Assembly: GCA_944386845.1 (NCBI GenBank)
Contig: CALXCP010000006.1
Span: 1-64,000 of the forward strand
DNA length: 64,000 bases
DNA from: an uncultured Oscillospiraceae bacterium
GTDB lineage: Bacteria > Bacillota > Clostridia > Oscillospirales > Oscillospiraceae
Direction of reading: 5' to 3'
Shown here: one piece after another, positions 36,965 to 46,206 of the stretch
Numbering within the stretch: position 1 is the first letter of the stretch
Layout of the letters: each line of letters starts with the position of its first letter
Program-made: the position numbers and the translations under genes
Notes under the pieces: generated by a model
The model's database searches: none
What the model saw: the letters and a program-made list of their open reading frames with translations, nothing else
What the model was told of the DNA's origin: nothing

Positions 36965-38000
36965 ATCCATCCTCCTCAAGCTCCCCGGCCATGGCGTTCA
37001 GGAACAGCCTCGTTAGCCGGAGCATGGGCTCCAGATCCCCCACGTCGGCCACGCTGGACGGGGAGTGGAGATACCGCACCGCGGCGGAGATGCCCGCCGC
37101 CCGCACCCCGGCCTTGGTGCGCTGGATGGTGCGGGCATCGGTGCCGCCGGAAACGTACTCCTTGGTCTGCCAGGGGATCCCATGGGTCCGGCACAGGCCG
37201 GTGAGCGTCTCGTACAGCCCCCGGTCGTAGACCGTCCCCCCGTCCATGAAGGGGATCACCGGTCCCTTTCCCGGGGCGCACACCCGCTTGTGGGCGGGGA
37301 CGGTGGCGCAGTCGGCGGCGGTGGTGCCCTCCAGCACCAGGGCCACCTGGGGCGTCACCGAAAAGGCGGCGCCAAAGGCCCCCCGGGTGCCCACCTCCTC
37401 CTGGACGGTGAAGGCGAAGGTGCAGTCCAGGGGCAGCGGCTCCTTCAGCAGAGTGAGCAGCACGGCGCAGCCGATCCGGTCGTCCAGAGCCTTGGCCTTG
37501 AGCAGGCCGCTCCCGAACTCCACGCAGCCCCCGGAGAACACGGCATAGCTGCCCAGGGGCACCCGGGCCCGGGCCGCCTCGCCGGATGGGGCGCCGATGT
37601 CGATATACAGCTCGTCCACCCTGGGCACGGAGCTGCGCTCCGCCGCCTTCACCAGGTGGACCGCCTTCATGCCGATGACGCCGGGGATGTGCTCCGGCCC
37701 CACCAGCACGGGCTTGCCGATGGCCACCCGCCGGTCCACGCCCCCCACGAAGCGAAAGCGCAGATAGCCCTCGTCGGTGACCTCGGTGACGATGAGGCCT
37801 ACCTCGTCCATGTGGGCGGCCAGCAGCAGCCGGTCCCCGGTGCGCCTGGCCCCCCGCTTGAACACGATGAGGCTGCCCATGGCGTCCTCCCGGACGGAAT
37901 CGGCGAAGGGCTCCGCCTGCTCCCGGATGAAGTCCCGCACCCGGTCCTCAAAGCCGGACACTCCGTCCAGCATGCACAGGGTCTTCACCAGCTCGGTCAC
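36951..38000 (-). CDS. M42-family aminopeptidase (middle copy)
   Basis: 349 aa, GTG start 38000 preceded by GGGGGGAG; it overlaps the stop of the upstream copy (GTGA). All expected residues are present: AHMDEVG (metal His, Asp), KALDDR (bridging Asp), VQEEVGTRG (catalytic and metal Glu) and the C-terminal RYLHSPSSVAD His. Metal-dependent aminopeptidase forming large tetrahedral assemblies in this family; degrades short peptides. Confidence 0.93.
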   Translation of the reverse strand: MTELVKTLCMLDGVSGFEDRVRDFIREQAEPFADSVREDAMGSLIVFKRGARRTGDRLLLAAHMDEVGLIVTEVTDEGYLRFRFVGGVDRRVAIGKPVLVGPEHIPGVIGMKAVHLVKAAERSSVPRVDELYIDIGAPSGEAARARVPLGSYAVFSGGCVEFGSGLLKAKALDDRIGCAVLLTLLKEPLPLDCTFAFTVQEEVGTRGAFGAAFSVTPQVALVLEGTTAADCATVPAHKRVCAPGKGPVIPFMDGGTVYDRGLYETLTGLCRTHGIPWQTKEYVSGGTDARTIQRTKAGVRAAGISAAVRYLHSPSSVADVGDLEPMLRLTRLFLNAMAGELEEDGYGAV

Positions 38001-39031
38001 AGGGCTCCCCCCTTCCCCAGGTCGGCGATGAAGGCGGCCAGCAGCCGGGCCAGCCCCTCCAGGTCGGACAGCTGCACCACCTCCACCGGGGTGTGCATGT
38101 ACTTCAGTGGCAGGGACAAAAGCCCTGTGGCCACCCCCTCCCGGGAGATCTGGAGCACCCAGGCATTGGTGCCCGAGTCGCCGGGCATGACCTCCAGAGA
38201 GACGGGGATGCCCTCTCGCCTCGCCGTCTCCTCCAGCTTCCGGGACACCCACCGGGTCATGTTGGGCCCCACCCCCACGGCGGGGCCGGAGCCCAGGGGA
38301 AAGGTGCCCGACTTGGGCCCGTCCGGGGTGCGGCCATGGGTGACGTCCACCGCCACGCACAGGTCGGGCCGGGCCGCGAAGGCCCCGGTGGCCGCCCCGG
38401 CGCCCCCCGTCTCCTCAAAGGTGGAGCAGAGCACCGTCAGGTCCACGTCCAGCTCCACATCCTTCAGCAGCTCCAGCGTCCGCAGCAGGGCGGTGACACA
38501 GGCCCGGTCGTCCAGCGCCTTGCCGCACACCTGGTCCTCTCCCAGCCGGAAGCACTCCGCCCGGTACACCGCCCGGGTGCCCACGGGCACCGCCGCGGCG
38601 GCCCTCTCCTGGTCCATGCCGATGTCGATGCGCAGCTGGTCCAGGGGGATGGTCTTCTCCATCTCCTCCGCCGTCTGCAGGTGGGGCGGAAGGGCGGCCA
38701 CCACCCCGAACAGGGGCGGGTCGGTGAGCAGGGTCATCTCCCGCCCGGGCAGCACCCGGGCGTCCACCCCGCCGATGGTCTGAAAGCGGAGATAGCCCTC
38801 CTCCACCCCGGTGACCACGAAACCGATCTCGTCCAGGTGGGCGTCCAGCAGAAGCCGGGGGGCGCCCGGCTTCCCGCAGTCCCGCTCCCCCACCGCGTTG
38901 CCCAGCCGGTCGATGGACACCCGGTCCACCAGCGGGGCCATAAGGGCGCAGGCCGCCCGGGCAGCCGCCTCCTCCGAGCCCGAGGGGGCGGGCAGCTCAC
39001 TGAGCCGCTTCAGCGTCTCGAACAGGTCCAC
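37997..39031 (-). CDS. M42-family aminopeptidase (first copy)
   Basis: 344 aa. Intact family motifs: DAHLDEIG, KALDDRA, TFEETGGAG and YMHTPVEVVQL. It lies 4 bases downstream of murD and is followed by two further M42 copies, the last one degenerate. Three tandem paralogues suggest an assembly of mixed subunits or diversified specificity. Confidence 0.93.
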   Translation of the reverse strand: MDLFETLKRLSELPAPSGSEEAAARAACALMAPLVDRVSIDRLGNAVGERDCGKPGAPRLLLDAHLDEIGFVVTGVEEGYLRFQTIGGVDARVLPGREMTLLTDPPLFGVVAALPPHLQTAEEMEKTIPLDQLRIDIGMDQERAAAAVPVGTRAVYRAECFRLGEDQVCGKALDDRACVTALLRTLELLKDVELDVDLTVLCSTFEETGGAGAATGAFAARPDLCVAVDVTHGRTPDGPKSGTFPLGSGPAVGVGPNMTRWVSRKLEETARREGIPVSLEVMPGDSGTNAWVLQISREGVATGLLSLPLKYMHTPVEVVQLSDLEGLARLLAAFIADLGKGGAL

Positions 39032-39035
39032 GGCC

Positions 39036-40418
39036 TCAGCCCTCCTCCAGCCCGTTCACCAGGTCCTTGAAGGCCTGGCCCCGCTCCATGAAGTTCTTGA
39101 AGCGGTCGAAAGAGGCGCTGGCCGGCGAGAGGATGACCACGTCGCCGGGCCGGGCCCTGCGACGGGCCTCCGCCACCGCGGCGGCCAGGTCCTCCGTCTC
39201 CACGATGGGCAGCGCCGCCGGATCGTATCCCGGGGCGGCCTGGGCGGCGGCCCGAATCTTGGGGGCGGTGGCCCCTGTCAGGATAAGGAGCTTTACATGC
39301 TCCACCAGCTCAGGGCCCAGGGGGTCATATGGGATGTGCTTATCGTACCCGCCGGCGATGAGGATGACCTTCTCCCGGAAGGAGCGCAGCCCCGCGATGG
39401 TCCGGGTGGGGCTGGACGCGATGGAGTCGTTGTAATACCGCACGCCGTCCAGGGTGCGCACCAGCTCGATGCGGTGCTCCACCCCGCCGAAGGTCCTGGC
39501 GTAGTCCCGGATCACCTGGTCGGGGACCAGGCCGTCCACCGCCGCGATGGCCGCCATGTAGTTCTCCACGTTGTGGACGCCGGGCAGCAGGATGTCCGCC
39601 GTGTCCAGCACGGGGCGCCGGCCGTCCTCCCCGTGGACCCAGATGGTGCCGTCCCTCAGGTACACCCCTGAGACGTCTCCCCCCTGGCGGCTGAAAAAGG
39701 TCACCCGGCCGGGGGCCTTTTCCGCAAAGCCCCGGGTGATGTCGTTGTCGAAGTTCAGCACCACCTTGTCCTCCGGCCCCTGGTGGAGAAAGATGTTCTC
39801 CTTGGCGGTCACATATTCCTCCATGGACCTGTGGATGTCCAGATGGTTGGGGGCCAGGTTGGTGACCACCGCGATGCGGGGGCTCCGGCTCATGGTCATG
39901 AGCTGGAAGGAAGACAGCTCCAGCACCGCCCAGTCCTCCGGCCCCATGGCGGGGACCTCGGCCAGCAGGGGATGCCCGATGTTGCCCCCCACGAACACAC
40001 GGCGGCCCGCCCGCTCCATGAGCTGGGAGATGATGGTGGTGGTGGTGGTCTTACCGTCGCTCCCCGTCACCGCCAGGATAGGACAGGGGCAGACCTCAAA
40101 GAATGCCTCCATCTCTGAGGTGACCACGCTCCCCCGGGCCCGGGCCTGGGCCAGGGCAGGGGTGTCCGGGTGCATCCCCGGCGTACGGAAGATGACGTCC
40201 TGGTCCAGTCCGTCCAGATAATCTGGCCCCAGCCGCAGCGCCGTCCCCAGCGCCTCCAGCTCATCGGCCAGAGCGCCAAAGCTCTCCCGGCTGTTCCTGT
40301 CGCAGGCGGTGACGTCGATCCCCGCCTCCCGGAGCAGGCGGATCAGCGGGGTGTTGCTGACGCCGATGCCGATGACGGCCACCCGCTTTCCCCGCAGCTG
40401 CTCCAGATATCGTTCCAT
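39036..40418 (-). CDS. murD: UDP-N-acetylmuramoyl-L-alanine:D-glutamate ligase MurD
   Basis: 460 aa from ATG 40418; a TTG at 40427, 9 bases earlier, is nearer the AGGGGG ribosome site and is an alternative. The Rossmann N-domain (VAVIGIGVSNTPL) and P-loop GSDGKT (residues 119-124) with the Mur-ligase HNVENYMAA and EHRIELV motifs are all present. Adds D-Glu to UDP-MurNAc-L-Ala in the cytoplasm. First gene of the minus-strand operon that continues into the M42 genes. The rnpB promoter lies divergently upstream. Confidence 0.95.
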   Translation of the reverse strand: MERYLEQLRGKRVAVIGIGVSNTPLIRLLREAGIDVTACDRNSRESFGALADELEALGTALRLGPDYLDGLDQDVIFRTPGMHPDTPALAQARARGSVVTSEMEAFFEVCPCPILAVTGSDGKTTTTTIISQLMERAGRRVFVGGNIGHPLLAEVPAMGPEDWAVLELSSFQLMTMSRSPRIAVVTNLAPNHLDIHRSMEEYVTAKENIFLHQGPEDKVVLNFDNDITRGFAEKAPGRVTFFSRQGGDVSGVYLRDGTIWVHGEDGRRPVLDTADILLPGVHNVENYMAAIAAVDGLVPDQVIRDYARTFGGVEHRIELVRTLDGVRYYNDSIASSPTRTIAGLRSFREKVILIAGGYDKHIPYDPLGPELVEHVKLLILTGATAPKIRAAAQAAPGYDPAALPIVETEDLAAAVAEARRRARPGDVVILSPASASFDRFKNFMERGQAFKDLVNGLEEG

Positions 40419-40542
40419 GGCGGTCAAAAAACCGCCCCCTTTCTCCGTTGGTGCCGTCCGCCTCCCGGCGGGGGCATACTTGTGTATTATACCGCAGCCT
40501 CCCCTCTTTTTCAATCCAAAGGGCGGGAATTTCCCCAGCGGA

Positions 40543-40572
40543 TTTGACAATCTGCCCGGAATCGGCTACAAT
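40543..40572 (+). promoter_or_regulatory. rnpB promoter
   Basis: TTGACA at 40543-40548 and TACAAT at 40567-40572 with an 18-base spacer. Transcription would begin at about 40579, exactly where the first RNase P helix starts. Confidence 0.85.
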
Positions 40573-40579
40573 AACCCCT

Positions 40580-40932
40580 GCAAGCGGGCTGGACAGCCGC
40601 GTGGGAACGCCGAAAGGCCACCCATGAGGAAAGTCCGGGCTCCGCAGGGCAGGGATAACGGGTAACACCCGCCGGGGGCGACCTTAGGAAAAGTGCAACA
40701 GAGATATACCGCCGGACGCCTCGGCGTCCGGTAAGGGTGGAAAGGCGAGGTAAGAGCTCACCCGACGGCTGGGAACAGTCCGTCGCTGTAAACTCTATCC
40801 CGGAGCAACACCGTGGAGGGACACACAGGCCGGCCCGGCCGTCCCGGGGAGGTGGCTTGAGCCTGTCGGCAACGGCAGGTCGAGATAGATGGCTGTCTTC
40901 AAGGACAGAACCCGGCTTACAGGCCCGCTTGC
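40580..40932 (+). ncRNA. rnpB: RNase P RNA, bacterial type A
   Basis: The 5' and 3' ends pair as helix P1 (GCAAGCGGGC with GCCCGCTTGC). Conserved core blocks are visible: GAGGAAAGTCCGGGCTCC, ACAGAGATATACCGCC, AAAGGCGAGGTAAGAGCTC, AGATAGATGGCTGTC and ACAGAACCCGGCTTACAG. The catalytic RNA matures tRNA 5' ends. Flanked by a consensus promoter and a strong terminator. No protein gene is present in this interval. Confidence 0.96.
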
Positions 40933-40938
40933 ACAAGA

Positions 40939-40972
40939 AAAGACGGTACGGGAAATCCCGTACCGTCTTTTT
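40939..40972 (+). terminator. rnpB terminator
   Basis: 12-bp stem AGACGGTACGGG / CCCGTACCGTCT with an AAAT loop and TTTTT tail, directly after helix P1 of rnpB. Confidence 0.92.
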
Positions 40973-40988
40973 CGTCGTTGACAGCTGT

Positions 40989-41723
40989 TCAGTCCTGCTC
41001 CCAGTTGTGGAACACATTTTGAACGTCGTCGTTGTCCTCCAGCATATCGATGAGCTTCTCCATGTTCTTCAGGTCTCCCTCATCGGTGAGCTTGATGTAG
41101 TTCTGGGGGACCATCTCCACCCCGGCGGAGGCAAAGACATATCCCTTCTTCTCCAGCCCCTCGCACACGGCGGGGAAGGCGTCGGGGTCGGTGTAGACCT
41201 CAAAGATGTCCTCACTGGGCCGGAAATCCTCGGCGCCGGCCTCCAGGGCGTCCATCATCACGGTGTCCTCCTCCAGGTCGCCGTCCTCGTTGTCGATGAC
41301 GATGACCCCCTTACGGTCGAAGGACCAGGACACGCAGCCGGTGGCTCCCATGTTGCCGCCGAACTTGTCAAAGGCGTGGCGCACGTCGGAGGCGGTGCGG
41401 TTGCGGTTGTCGGTGAGAGCCTCCACGATCACCGCCACGCCGGAGGGGCCGTAGCCCTCGTAGGTGACGCTCTCGTAGTTGTCCCCGTTGCCCGCGCCCA
41501 GAGCGCGCTCGATGGTGCGCTTGATGTTGTCGTTGGGCATATTCACCGCCTTGGCCTTGGCAATGACGGTGGCCAGGCGGGAGTTGTTGGCGGGGTCGCC
41601 GCTGCCCCCGGTCTTCACCGCCACGATGATCTCACGGGCCACCTTGGTGAACGCCTGGGAGCGCTTGGCGTCGGCCGCGCCCTTGGTCTTCTGGATGTTA
41701 TGCCACTTCGAATGTCCGGACAT
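40989..41723 (-). CDS. yebC: YebC/PmpR family regulator
   Basis: 244 aa from ATG 41723 (GGAAGGGAAG upstream). Starts with the family hallmark MSGHSKWHNIQ and KGAADAKRSQAFTKV, then RAxGAGNG and EGYGPSGVA blocks, and FEVYTDPD in the C-terminal domain. Members act as transcription regulators or, in the YebC2 branch, in translation of proline stretches. Family assignment is certain, exact role is not. Confidence 0.95.
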   Translation of the reverse strand: MSGHSKWHNIQKTKGAADAKRSQAFTKVAREIIVAVKTGGSGDPANNSRLATVIAKAKAVNMPNDNIKRTIERALGAGNGDNYESVTYEGYGPSGVAVIVEALTDNRNRTASDVRHAFDKFGGNMGATGCVSWSFDRKGVIVIDNEDGDLEEDTVMMDALEAGAEDFRPSEDIFEVYTDPDAFPAVCEGLEKKGYVFASAGVEMVPQNYIKLTDEGDLKNMEKLIDMLEDNDDVQNVFHNWEQD

Positions 41724-41802
41724 GTATATCTTCCCTTCCAAAAAGCTAAAAATCGCGAAAGATATTTTACCGCATCTTTTGGGAAAAAGCAAGTGTCATC
41801 CC

Positions 41803-42603
41803 TTACAAATAGGAAAAAACCTCGTGGTGCCGGGCGGACACCCGCACCTCGGCGCCGGGCAGCTGGCTGCGCAGCAGCTCGGCCAGGGGGGCCACCACCA
41901 CGTTCTCGGTGGGGAAATGGCCCGCGTCGATGAGGTTGATGCCAAGGGCCCTGGCGTCCAGAAAGCCGTCGTACTTCACGTCAGAGGTGACAAAGGTGTC
42001 ACAGCCCAGGGCCAGGGCGTCCCCCACCATGTCGGCGCAGGCGCCGCCCCCCACCGCCACCTTCCGCACCGGACGGCCGGCGTCCACGAAGCGCACTCCG
42101 TTGGCCCCCAGGGCCTCCTTCACTTCCCGGGCAAAGTCGGGCAGAGCCGGGGCGGTCTCCCGCTCCAGCGTCCCCACCCGTCCGATGCCGTAGGGCCGGC
42201 CCAGCCGGTCCACCCCGTCCTGGTGGAGCTGCCCGATGCCGTGGAGCCCCACCGCCCGGGCCAGGCAGTCGTTGACCCCTCCCAGGGCGGCGTCCAGGTT
42301 GGTATGGGCGCAGATGGCGGCGATGCCTCCCTCGGTGAGGGCCAGCAGCTTTCGGCCCACCGGGTCTTCGTCGGTGACGCGCTTCACCGGGAAGAAAATC
42401 ACCGGGTGGTGGGAGACGATGAGCTGGGCCCCCCACTCCTCCGCCTCCCGGATGACGTCCAGGGTGATGTCCAGCGCCACCAGGAGCCTGTCCACCGCGC
42501 GCTCCCCGTGTCCCACCAGAAAGCCCGCGTTGTCAAAGGACATCTGGGTCTCAAAGGGGGCCGCCTCATCCAGCATGTGATAGATCTCAGTTACCGTGGC
42601 CAT
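41803..42603 (-). CDS. Nif3-like dinuclear metal centre protein (YqfO family)
   Basis: 266 aa. NIF3/DUF34 family: FDNAGFLVG, SHHPVIFF and AICAHTNLDAA supply the N-terminal metal ligands, and DVKYDGFLDA plus GHFPTEN the C-terminal ones. Often annotated as GTP cyclohydrolase I type 2 homologue, but the real activity is uncertain. Its start overlaps the end of trmK by 17 bases, the common Firmicute pairing. Confidence 0.92.
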   Translation of the reverse strand: MATVTEIYHMLDEAAPFETQMSFDNAGFLVGHGERAVDRLLVALDITLDVIREAEEWGAQLIVSHHPVIFFPVKRVTDEDPVGRKLLALTEGGIAAICAHTNLDAALGGVNDCLARAVGLHGIGQLHQDGVDRLGRPYGIGRVGTLERETAPALPDFAREVKEALGANGVRFVDAGRPVRKVAVGGGACADMVGDALALGCDTFVTSDVKYDGFLDARALGINLIDAGHFPTENVVVAPLAELLRSQLPGAEVRVSARHHEVFSYL

Positions 42604-43297
42604 GTTCCCACTCCTTTTTCATCTCGTTCAGCTCTCGGATGAGCAATTCCAAACGCTCCAGCCGGTCCCGGCTCAGCCGGGTCTCCGAGCGGCGCAGCCC
42701 CTCTCCGATCCGGGCCGCCCGGCGCAGCTCCTGATCCAGGTAGGGCCCTGTCTGCGGGTCTCGGAGATCCTGCCGCCCCGCCCACAGCTCCCCCCGGGTC
42801 AGGGGGGGCATCGGGCCGGGCTCCACCGACAGGATGTTGTAAAAGGTCTCCCCTTCCCGGGCCAGCCGCTCCAGCACGATGCGGTACCCACTCTCCTGGA
42901 GCCACTGACGCAGCTCCTTCTGGGTGCTCATGGGCTGGAGCACCAGATGTACGCCCTCCCGTCTGGTCCAGGGGGCCGCCGCCAGGATGGCGGCGATGGT
43001 CTCGCCCCCCATGCCGGCGATGACCACTGTGTCCGCCTCGCCGGGCGAGATACCGCTGAGCCCGTCGCACAGGCGGAAGTCCATCCGGTCCTCCAGGCCG
43101 CAGGCCGCCGCCGTCTCTCTCGCCCGGCTCAGAGGGCCGGCGCGCAGGTCGGAGACGATGGCCCGGGCGATGAGCCCCTGCTGGAGCAGCCAGGCCGGAA
43201 GATAGGCGTGGTCGGTGCCCACGTCGGCCAGTCGGGCGCCCGCCGGCACCAGGTCAGCCACCGCCCGGAGCCGCGGCGTCAGCTCGATCCTCTTCAT
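42587..43297 (-). CDS. trmK: tRNA (adenine22-N1)-methyltransferase TrmK
   Basis: 236 aa. SAM-dependent Rossmann methyltransferase: ADVGTDHAYLP (SAM loop), DLRAGPL, and the TrmK-specific AGMGGETI motif, then a helical C-terminal domain. Modifies A22 of tRNA. Translationally coupled to the Nif3-like gene downstream, as in Bacillus. Confidence 0.93.
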   Translation of the reverse strand: MKRIELTPRLRAVADLVPAGARLADVGTDHAYLPAWLLQQGLIARAIVSDLRAGPLSRARETAAACGLEDRMDFRLCDGLSGISPGEADTVVIAGMGGETIAAILAAAPWTRREGVHLVLQPMSTQKELRQWLQESGYRIVLERLAREGETFYNILSVEPGPMPPLTRGELWAGRQDLRDPQTGPYLDQELRRAARIGEGLRRSETRLSRDRLERLELLIRELNEMKKEWEHGHGN

Positions 43298-43343
43298 CTC
43301 CGCCCTCCTCTCCCCTGCCCACGGCTCAGCCTGCGGGCGGATG

Positions 43344-43374
43344 GAAAAGGGCAGGGGCGGATGCCCCTGCCCTT
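43344..43374 (-). terminator. terminator of the DUF1858 gene
   Basis: 12-bp stem (43347-43358 with 43363-43374) with a 4-base loop and a T-run on the minus strand; 14 bases past the DUF1858 stop. Confidence 0.85.
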
Positions 43375-43387
43375 CCGGACACCGTGA

Positions 43388-43591
43388 TCACTTGGACGCT
43401 TCGATCAGCGCGTTGACCTGCTTCAGCAGGGCGTCCACTTCCACGCCGTGGACCATGCAGGCCTCCTCCACAGTCTCCCCCCGGGAGGCGGGGCAGCCCA
43501 GGCAGTGCATGCCGATGGACATGAAGACGGGCGCGGTCTGGGGCGCGATGTCAAGGATATCACCGATGATGGTGTCTTTGGTGATGGTCAT
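43388..43591 (-). CDS. DUF1858 redox-disulfide domain protein, 67 aa
   Basis: Start at ATG 43591 with GGAGG upstream. Short single-domain protein with the MHCLGCPASRGE motif, two cysteines spaced CxxC, as in the hybrid-cluster-protein-associated redox disulfide domain (TIGR03980/DUF1858). Probably a small electron or disulfide carrier. No hybrid cluster protein gene is visible in the neighbourhood. Confidence 0.85.
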   Translation of the reverse strand: MTITKDTIIGDILDIAPQTAPVFMSIGMHCLGCPASRGETVEEACMVHGVEVDALLKQVNALIEASK

Positions 43592-43724
43592 GGTGGGTTT
43601 CCTCCGTTCTTTCTTGGATGAGGATAGTATAGCCGATGCCGCCGCCTTTTTCAATGGAAAATCACAAAAAATACTGTATTTTTACGCCCTCCCCCAAACC
43701 AGGGCATCGGCTGCCTCACAGGGG

Positions 43725-43756
43725 CAGAAAAGGGGCGCCCAAATGGGCGCCCCTTT
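43725..43756 (-). terminator. terminator of the zinc-ribbon gene
   Basis: Perfect 12-bp stem (43729-43740 with 43745-43756), AAAT loop, followed on the minus strand by TTCTGCC. Confidence 0.85.
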
Positions 43757-43772
43757 CATCTGAGCAGTTCGG

Positions 43773-44054
43773 TCAGCCCTGCTGCTCGCGCATCTTGGCG
43801 AAGCACTCGCTGCAGTACACGGGACGGTCGGACTTGGGCTCGAAGGGGACCCGGGCCTCGCCGCCGCAGGCGGCGCACACGGCGGTGAAATACTCCCGGG
43901 GACCGCGGGAAGCGGCCTTGCGGGCGTCGCGGCAGGCCTTGCAGCGCTGGGGCTCGTTCTGGAAGCCGCGCTCGGCGTAAAACTCCTGCTCACCGGCGGT
44001 GAACACGAACTCCTTGCCACATTCCTTGCAAACCAGTGTCTTGTCTTCGTACAT
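43773..44054 (-). CDS. zinc-ribbon domain protein, 93 aa
   Basis: ATG 44054 with AGAGGGA upstream. Four CxxC pairs (CKECG, CKAC, CAACGG, CSEC) form two zinc ribbons separated by FVFTAGEQEFYAERGF. Such proteins are common in Clostridia, of unknown function, and likely bind nucleic acid or proteins. It follows sigH after 73 bases. Confidence 0.85.
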   Translation of the reverse strand: MYEDKTLVCKECGKEFVFTAGEQEFYAERGFQNEPQRCKACRDARKAASRGPREYFTAVCAACGGEARVPFEPKSDRPVYCSECFAKMREQQG

Positions 44055-44127
44055 GATATTTCCCTCTCTTTGACTCGTTGCCCAGGCCGGATGTATCCGA
44101 GATAACTGGGACCATGTTATATTGCGT

Positions 44128-44760
44128 TCAGCCCTTGCTGAAATCGCCGGAAGATAGTTGCCGCAGCAGCTTGCGCCTGATCCGCTGCACGGCGTTGTCC
44201 ACGGATTTCGCGGACCGGCCGGTCTTGGCCGCGATCTCGGAATAGGAGGATCCATCCAGATACGACGAAAGGACCTTGGACTCAAAGTCGGAGAGCTGAC
44301 CGCGCAGCTGGTCGGTCCGCTCCCGCAGCGCTTCCCGGGCTAAGATCAGTTCCTCCGGATCACGCAGGGTGGCTGCTCCCCCCAGTGGTCCAAGCGAAAG
44401 GCTTTCGTCAAAGAGAGGGGCTTCGAATGAGATGCTGTCGTTCAAGGGCGCGTGCTTACCGGCCCGCGCCGCCTTGACCGCAGAGAGCAGACGCCTCCGG
44501 ACACACACCGCCGCAAAGGTGCGGAAGCTGACGCCTCGGCCTGGGTCATACTCCCGCACAGCGGACAGCAGGCCCAGCATCCCCTCCTGGATCAGGTCCT
44601 CACTGTCCCCGCCAGTCAAAAAGAGCGGGCGGGCGCAGGCGCGGACCAATCGGTTATAGCGCCGGACCAGGATGTCCTCACTGACCAGGTCCCCGCGGCC
44701 TGCCGCGGCACACAGGTCCTCGTCGCTCCGGTCATGGTCGGGCGGAGGGAAATATGACAT
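44128..44760 (-). CDS. sigH: RNA polymerase sporulation sigma factor SigH
   Basis: 210 aa. Sigma-70 region 2 (YNRLVRACARPLF, GDSEDLIQEGMLGLLSAVRE) and region 4 (LSDFESKVLSSYLDGSSYSEI, KSVDNAVQRIRRKL) match Spo0H/SigH. It directs early sporulation and competence genes in Bacillus. AAAGGAGA precedes the ATG. SigH is usually near rlmB/nusG-secE; here it is upstream of a zinc-ribbon gene instead. Confidence 0.92.
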   Translation of the reverse strand: MSYFPPPDHDRSDEDLCAAAGRGDLVSEDILVRRYNRLVRACARPLFLTGGDSEDLIQEGMLGLLSAVREYDPGRGVSFRTFAAVCVRRRLLSAVKAARAGKHAPLNDSISFEAPLFDESLSLGPLGGAATLRDPEELILAREALRERTDQLRGQLSDFESKVLSSYLDGSSYSEIAAKTGRSAKSVDNAVQRIRRKLLRQLSSGDFSKG

Positions 44761-44826
44761 CTATTTTCTCCTTTGAAGTATTATATATTCCACTTCCAGA
44801 TTTGTCAATATCTATTTTGTGCAACT

Positions 44827-46203
44827 TTATTCTATATCCCTGCGGTCTTCTATGTTTTTTATAAAATTCGCCAAATTTTGTGCGCACTGCTCCGCCAGGG
44901 CAGAGTCCTTCCCCTCCACCATCACCCGGATCAGGGATTCCGTCCCCGAAGGACGCACCAAAATGCGGCCCTCGCCGTTGAGCCGGGACTCCTCCTCCCG
45001 GATGCGGTCGGCCAGACCGGGGTCGGCCATGATGGCCGCCTTTCGGGCGTTGTCGGACACCGGGACATTCACCAGCGTTTGAGGGTAGCGCCGGCACACC
45101 GCCGTCAGCTCAGAGAGCTTCTTTCCGCTCTCCGACATCAGCTGCAGCAGCTGCAGGGCGGTGAGCTCCCCGTCCCCGGTGGTGGCATAGTCCAGGAAGA
45201 TCATGTGGCCCGACTGCTCGCCGCCCAGATTATAGCCGTCGGCCAGCATCCGCTCCAGCACATTGCGGTCCCCCACATCGGTGGCCACGAAGGTGAGCCC
45301 GCTGTCCTGGCAAAACAGCCGCAGGCCCAGGTTGGACATCACCGTGGCCACGATGGCGTCCCCCTTCAGCCGCCCCTCCCGGCGCATCTGGGCCCCGCAG
45401 ACAGCCATGATCTGATCGCCGTCCACCAGCTCCCCGGTCTCGTCCACCGCCAGGCAGCGATCGGCGTCCCCGTCGAAGGCGATGCCCACGTCATAGCCCC
45501 CCGCCCTCACCATGGCGGCCAGGGCCTCCATGTGGGTGGAGCCGCAGTGGTCATTGATGTTCACCCCATCGGGATCGGCGTTGATGACGTCGGTGCGCAG
45601 CCGGTCGAACCTGTCGAACAGCTTGCCCGCCGTGGTGTAGGACGCGCCGTTGGCGCAGTCCACTAAGATACGCAAGCCGCTCAGGTCATCCCGCACCGTC
45701 CCGGCCAGGTGGTCCACATAGTCGTCCACCGCCTTGGGGGCGATGTAGGAGACCTTTCCGATGTCCCCGTGGGTCTTCCGGGGGACGTTGTTGGCCCCGA
45801 AGAGGACGATCTCCTCGATCTTCTCCTCCAGCTCATCGGAGAGCTTGAAGCCTTGTCCGTTGAAGATCTTGATGCCGTTGTGCTCAAAGGGGTTGTGGCT
45901 GGCCGAGATGACGATGCCCGCGTCCGCCTGATACTCCACGGTGGCCCAGGCCACCGCCGGGGTGGGGATGGTCCCCAGGTCCAGCACATCCGCCCCCGCC
46001 GAGCACAGCCCCCCGATGAGGGAGCCCTTCAGCAGGTCACAGGAGATGCGGGTGTCCTTGCCGATGGTGAAGCGGGGCTTGGCCCCTTTCTTCACCTCGG
46101 CCAGCACCGCCGCGGCGGCCAGGCCCACCCGATAGGCCAGCTCGGCGTCCAGCCCGGCGTTGACCACGCCGCGGATGCCGTCAGTTCCAAAGAGTTTTCC
46201 CAT
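44827..46203 (-). CDS. glmM: phosphoglucosamine mutase GlmM
   Basis: 458 aa. FGTDGIRG at the start, active-site Ser102 in ISASHNP, metal-binding DGDADR and sugar-binding GGEQSGH, then RPSGTE phosphate-binding C-terminus. Converts glucosamine-6-phosphate to glucosamine-1-phosphate for UDP-GlcNAc. The gene downstream of the SdpI-like protein, with a 3-base gap. Confidence 0.96.
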   Translation of the reverse strand: MGKLFGTDGIRGVVNAGLDAELAYRVGLAAAAVLAEVKKGAKPRFTIGKDTRISCDLLKGSLIGGLCSAGADVLDLGTIPTPAVAWATVEYQADAGIVISASHNPFEHNGIKIFNGQGFKLSDELEEKIEEIVLFGANNVPRKTHGDIGKVSYIAPKAVDDYVDHLAGTVRDDLSGLRILVDCANGASYTTAGKLFDRFDRLRTDVINADPDGVNINDHCGSTHMEALAAMVRAGGYDVGIAFDGDADRCLAVDETGELVDGDQIMAVCGAQMRREGRLKGDAIVATVMSNLGLRLFCQDSGLTFVATDVGDRNVLERMLADGYNLGGEQSGHMIFLDYATTGDGELTALQLLQLMSESGKKLSELTAVCRRYPQTLVNVPVSDNARKAAIMADPGLADRIREEESRLNGEGRILVRPSGTESLIRVMVEGKDSALAEQCAQNLANFIKNIEDRRDIE

Positions 46204-46206
46204 AAG

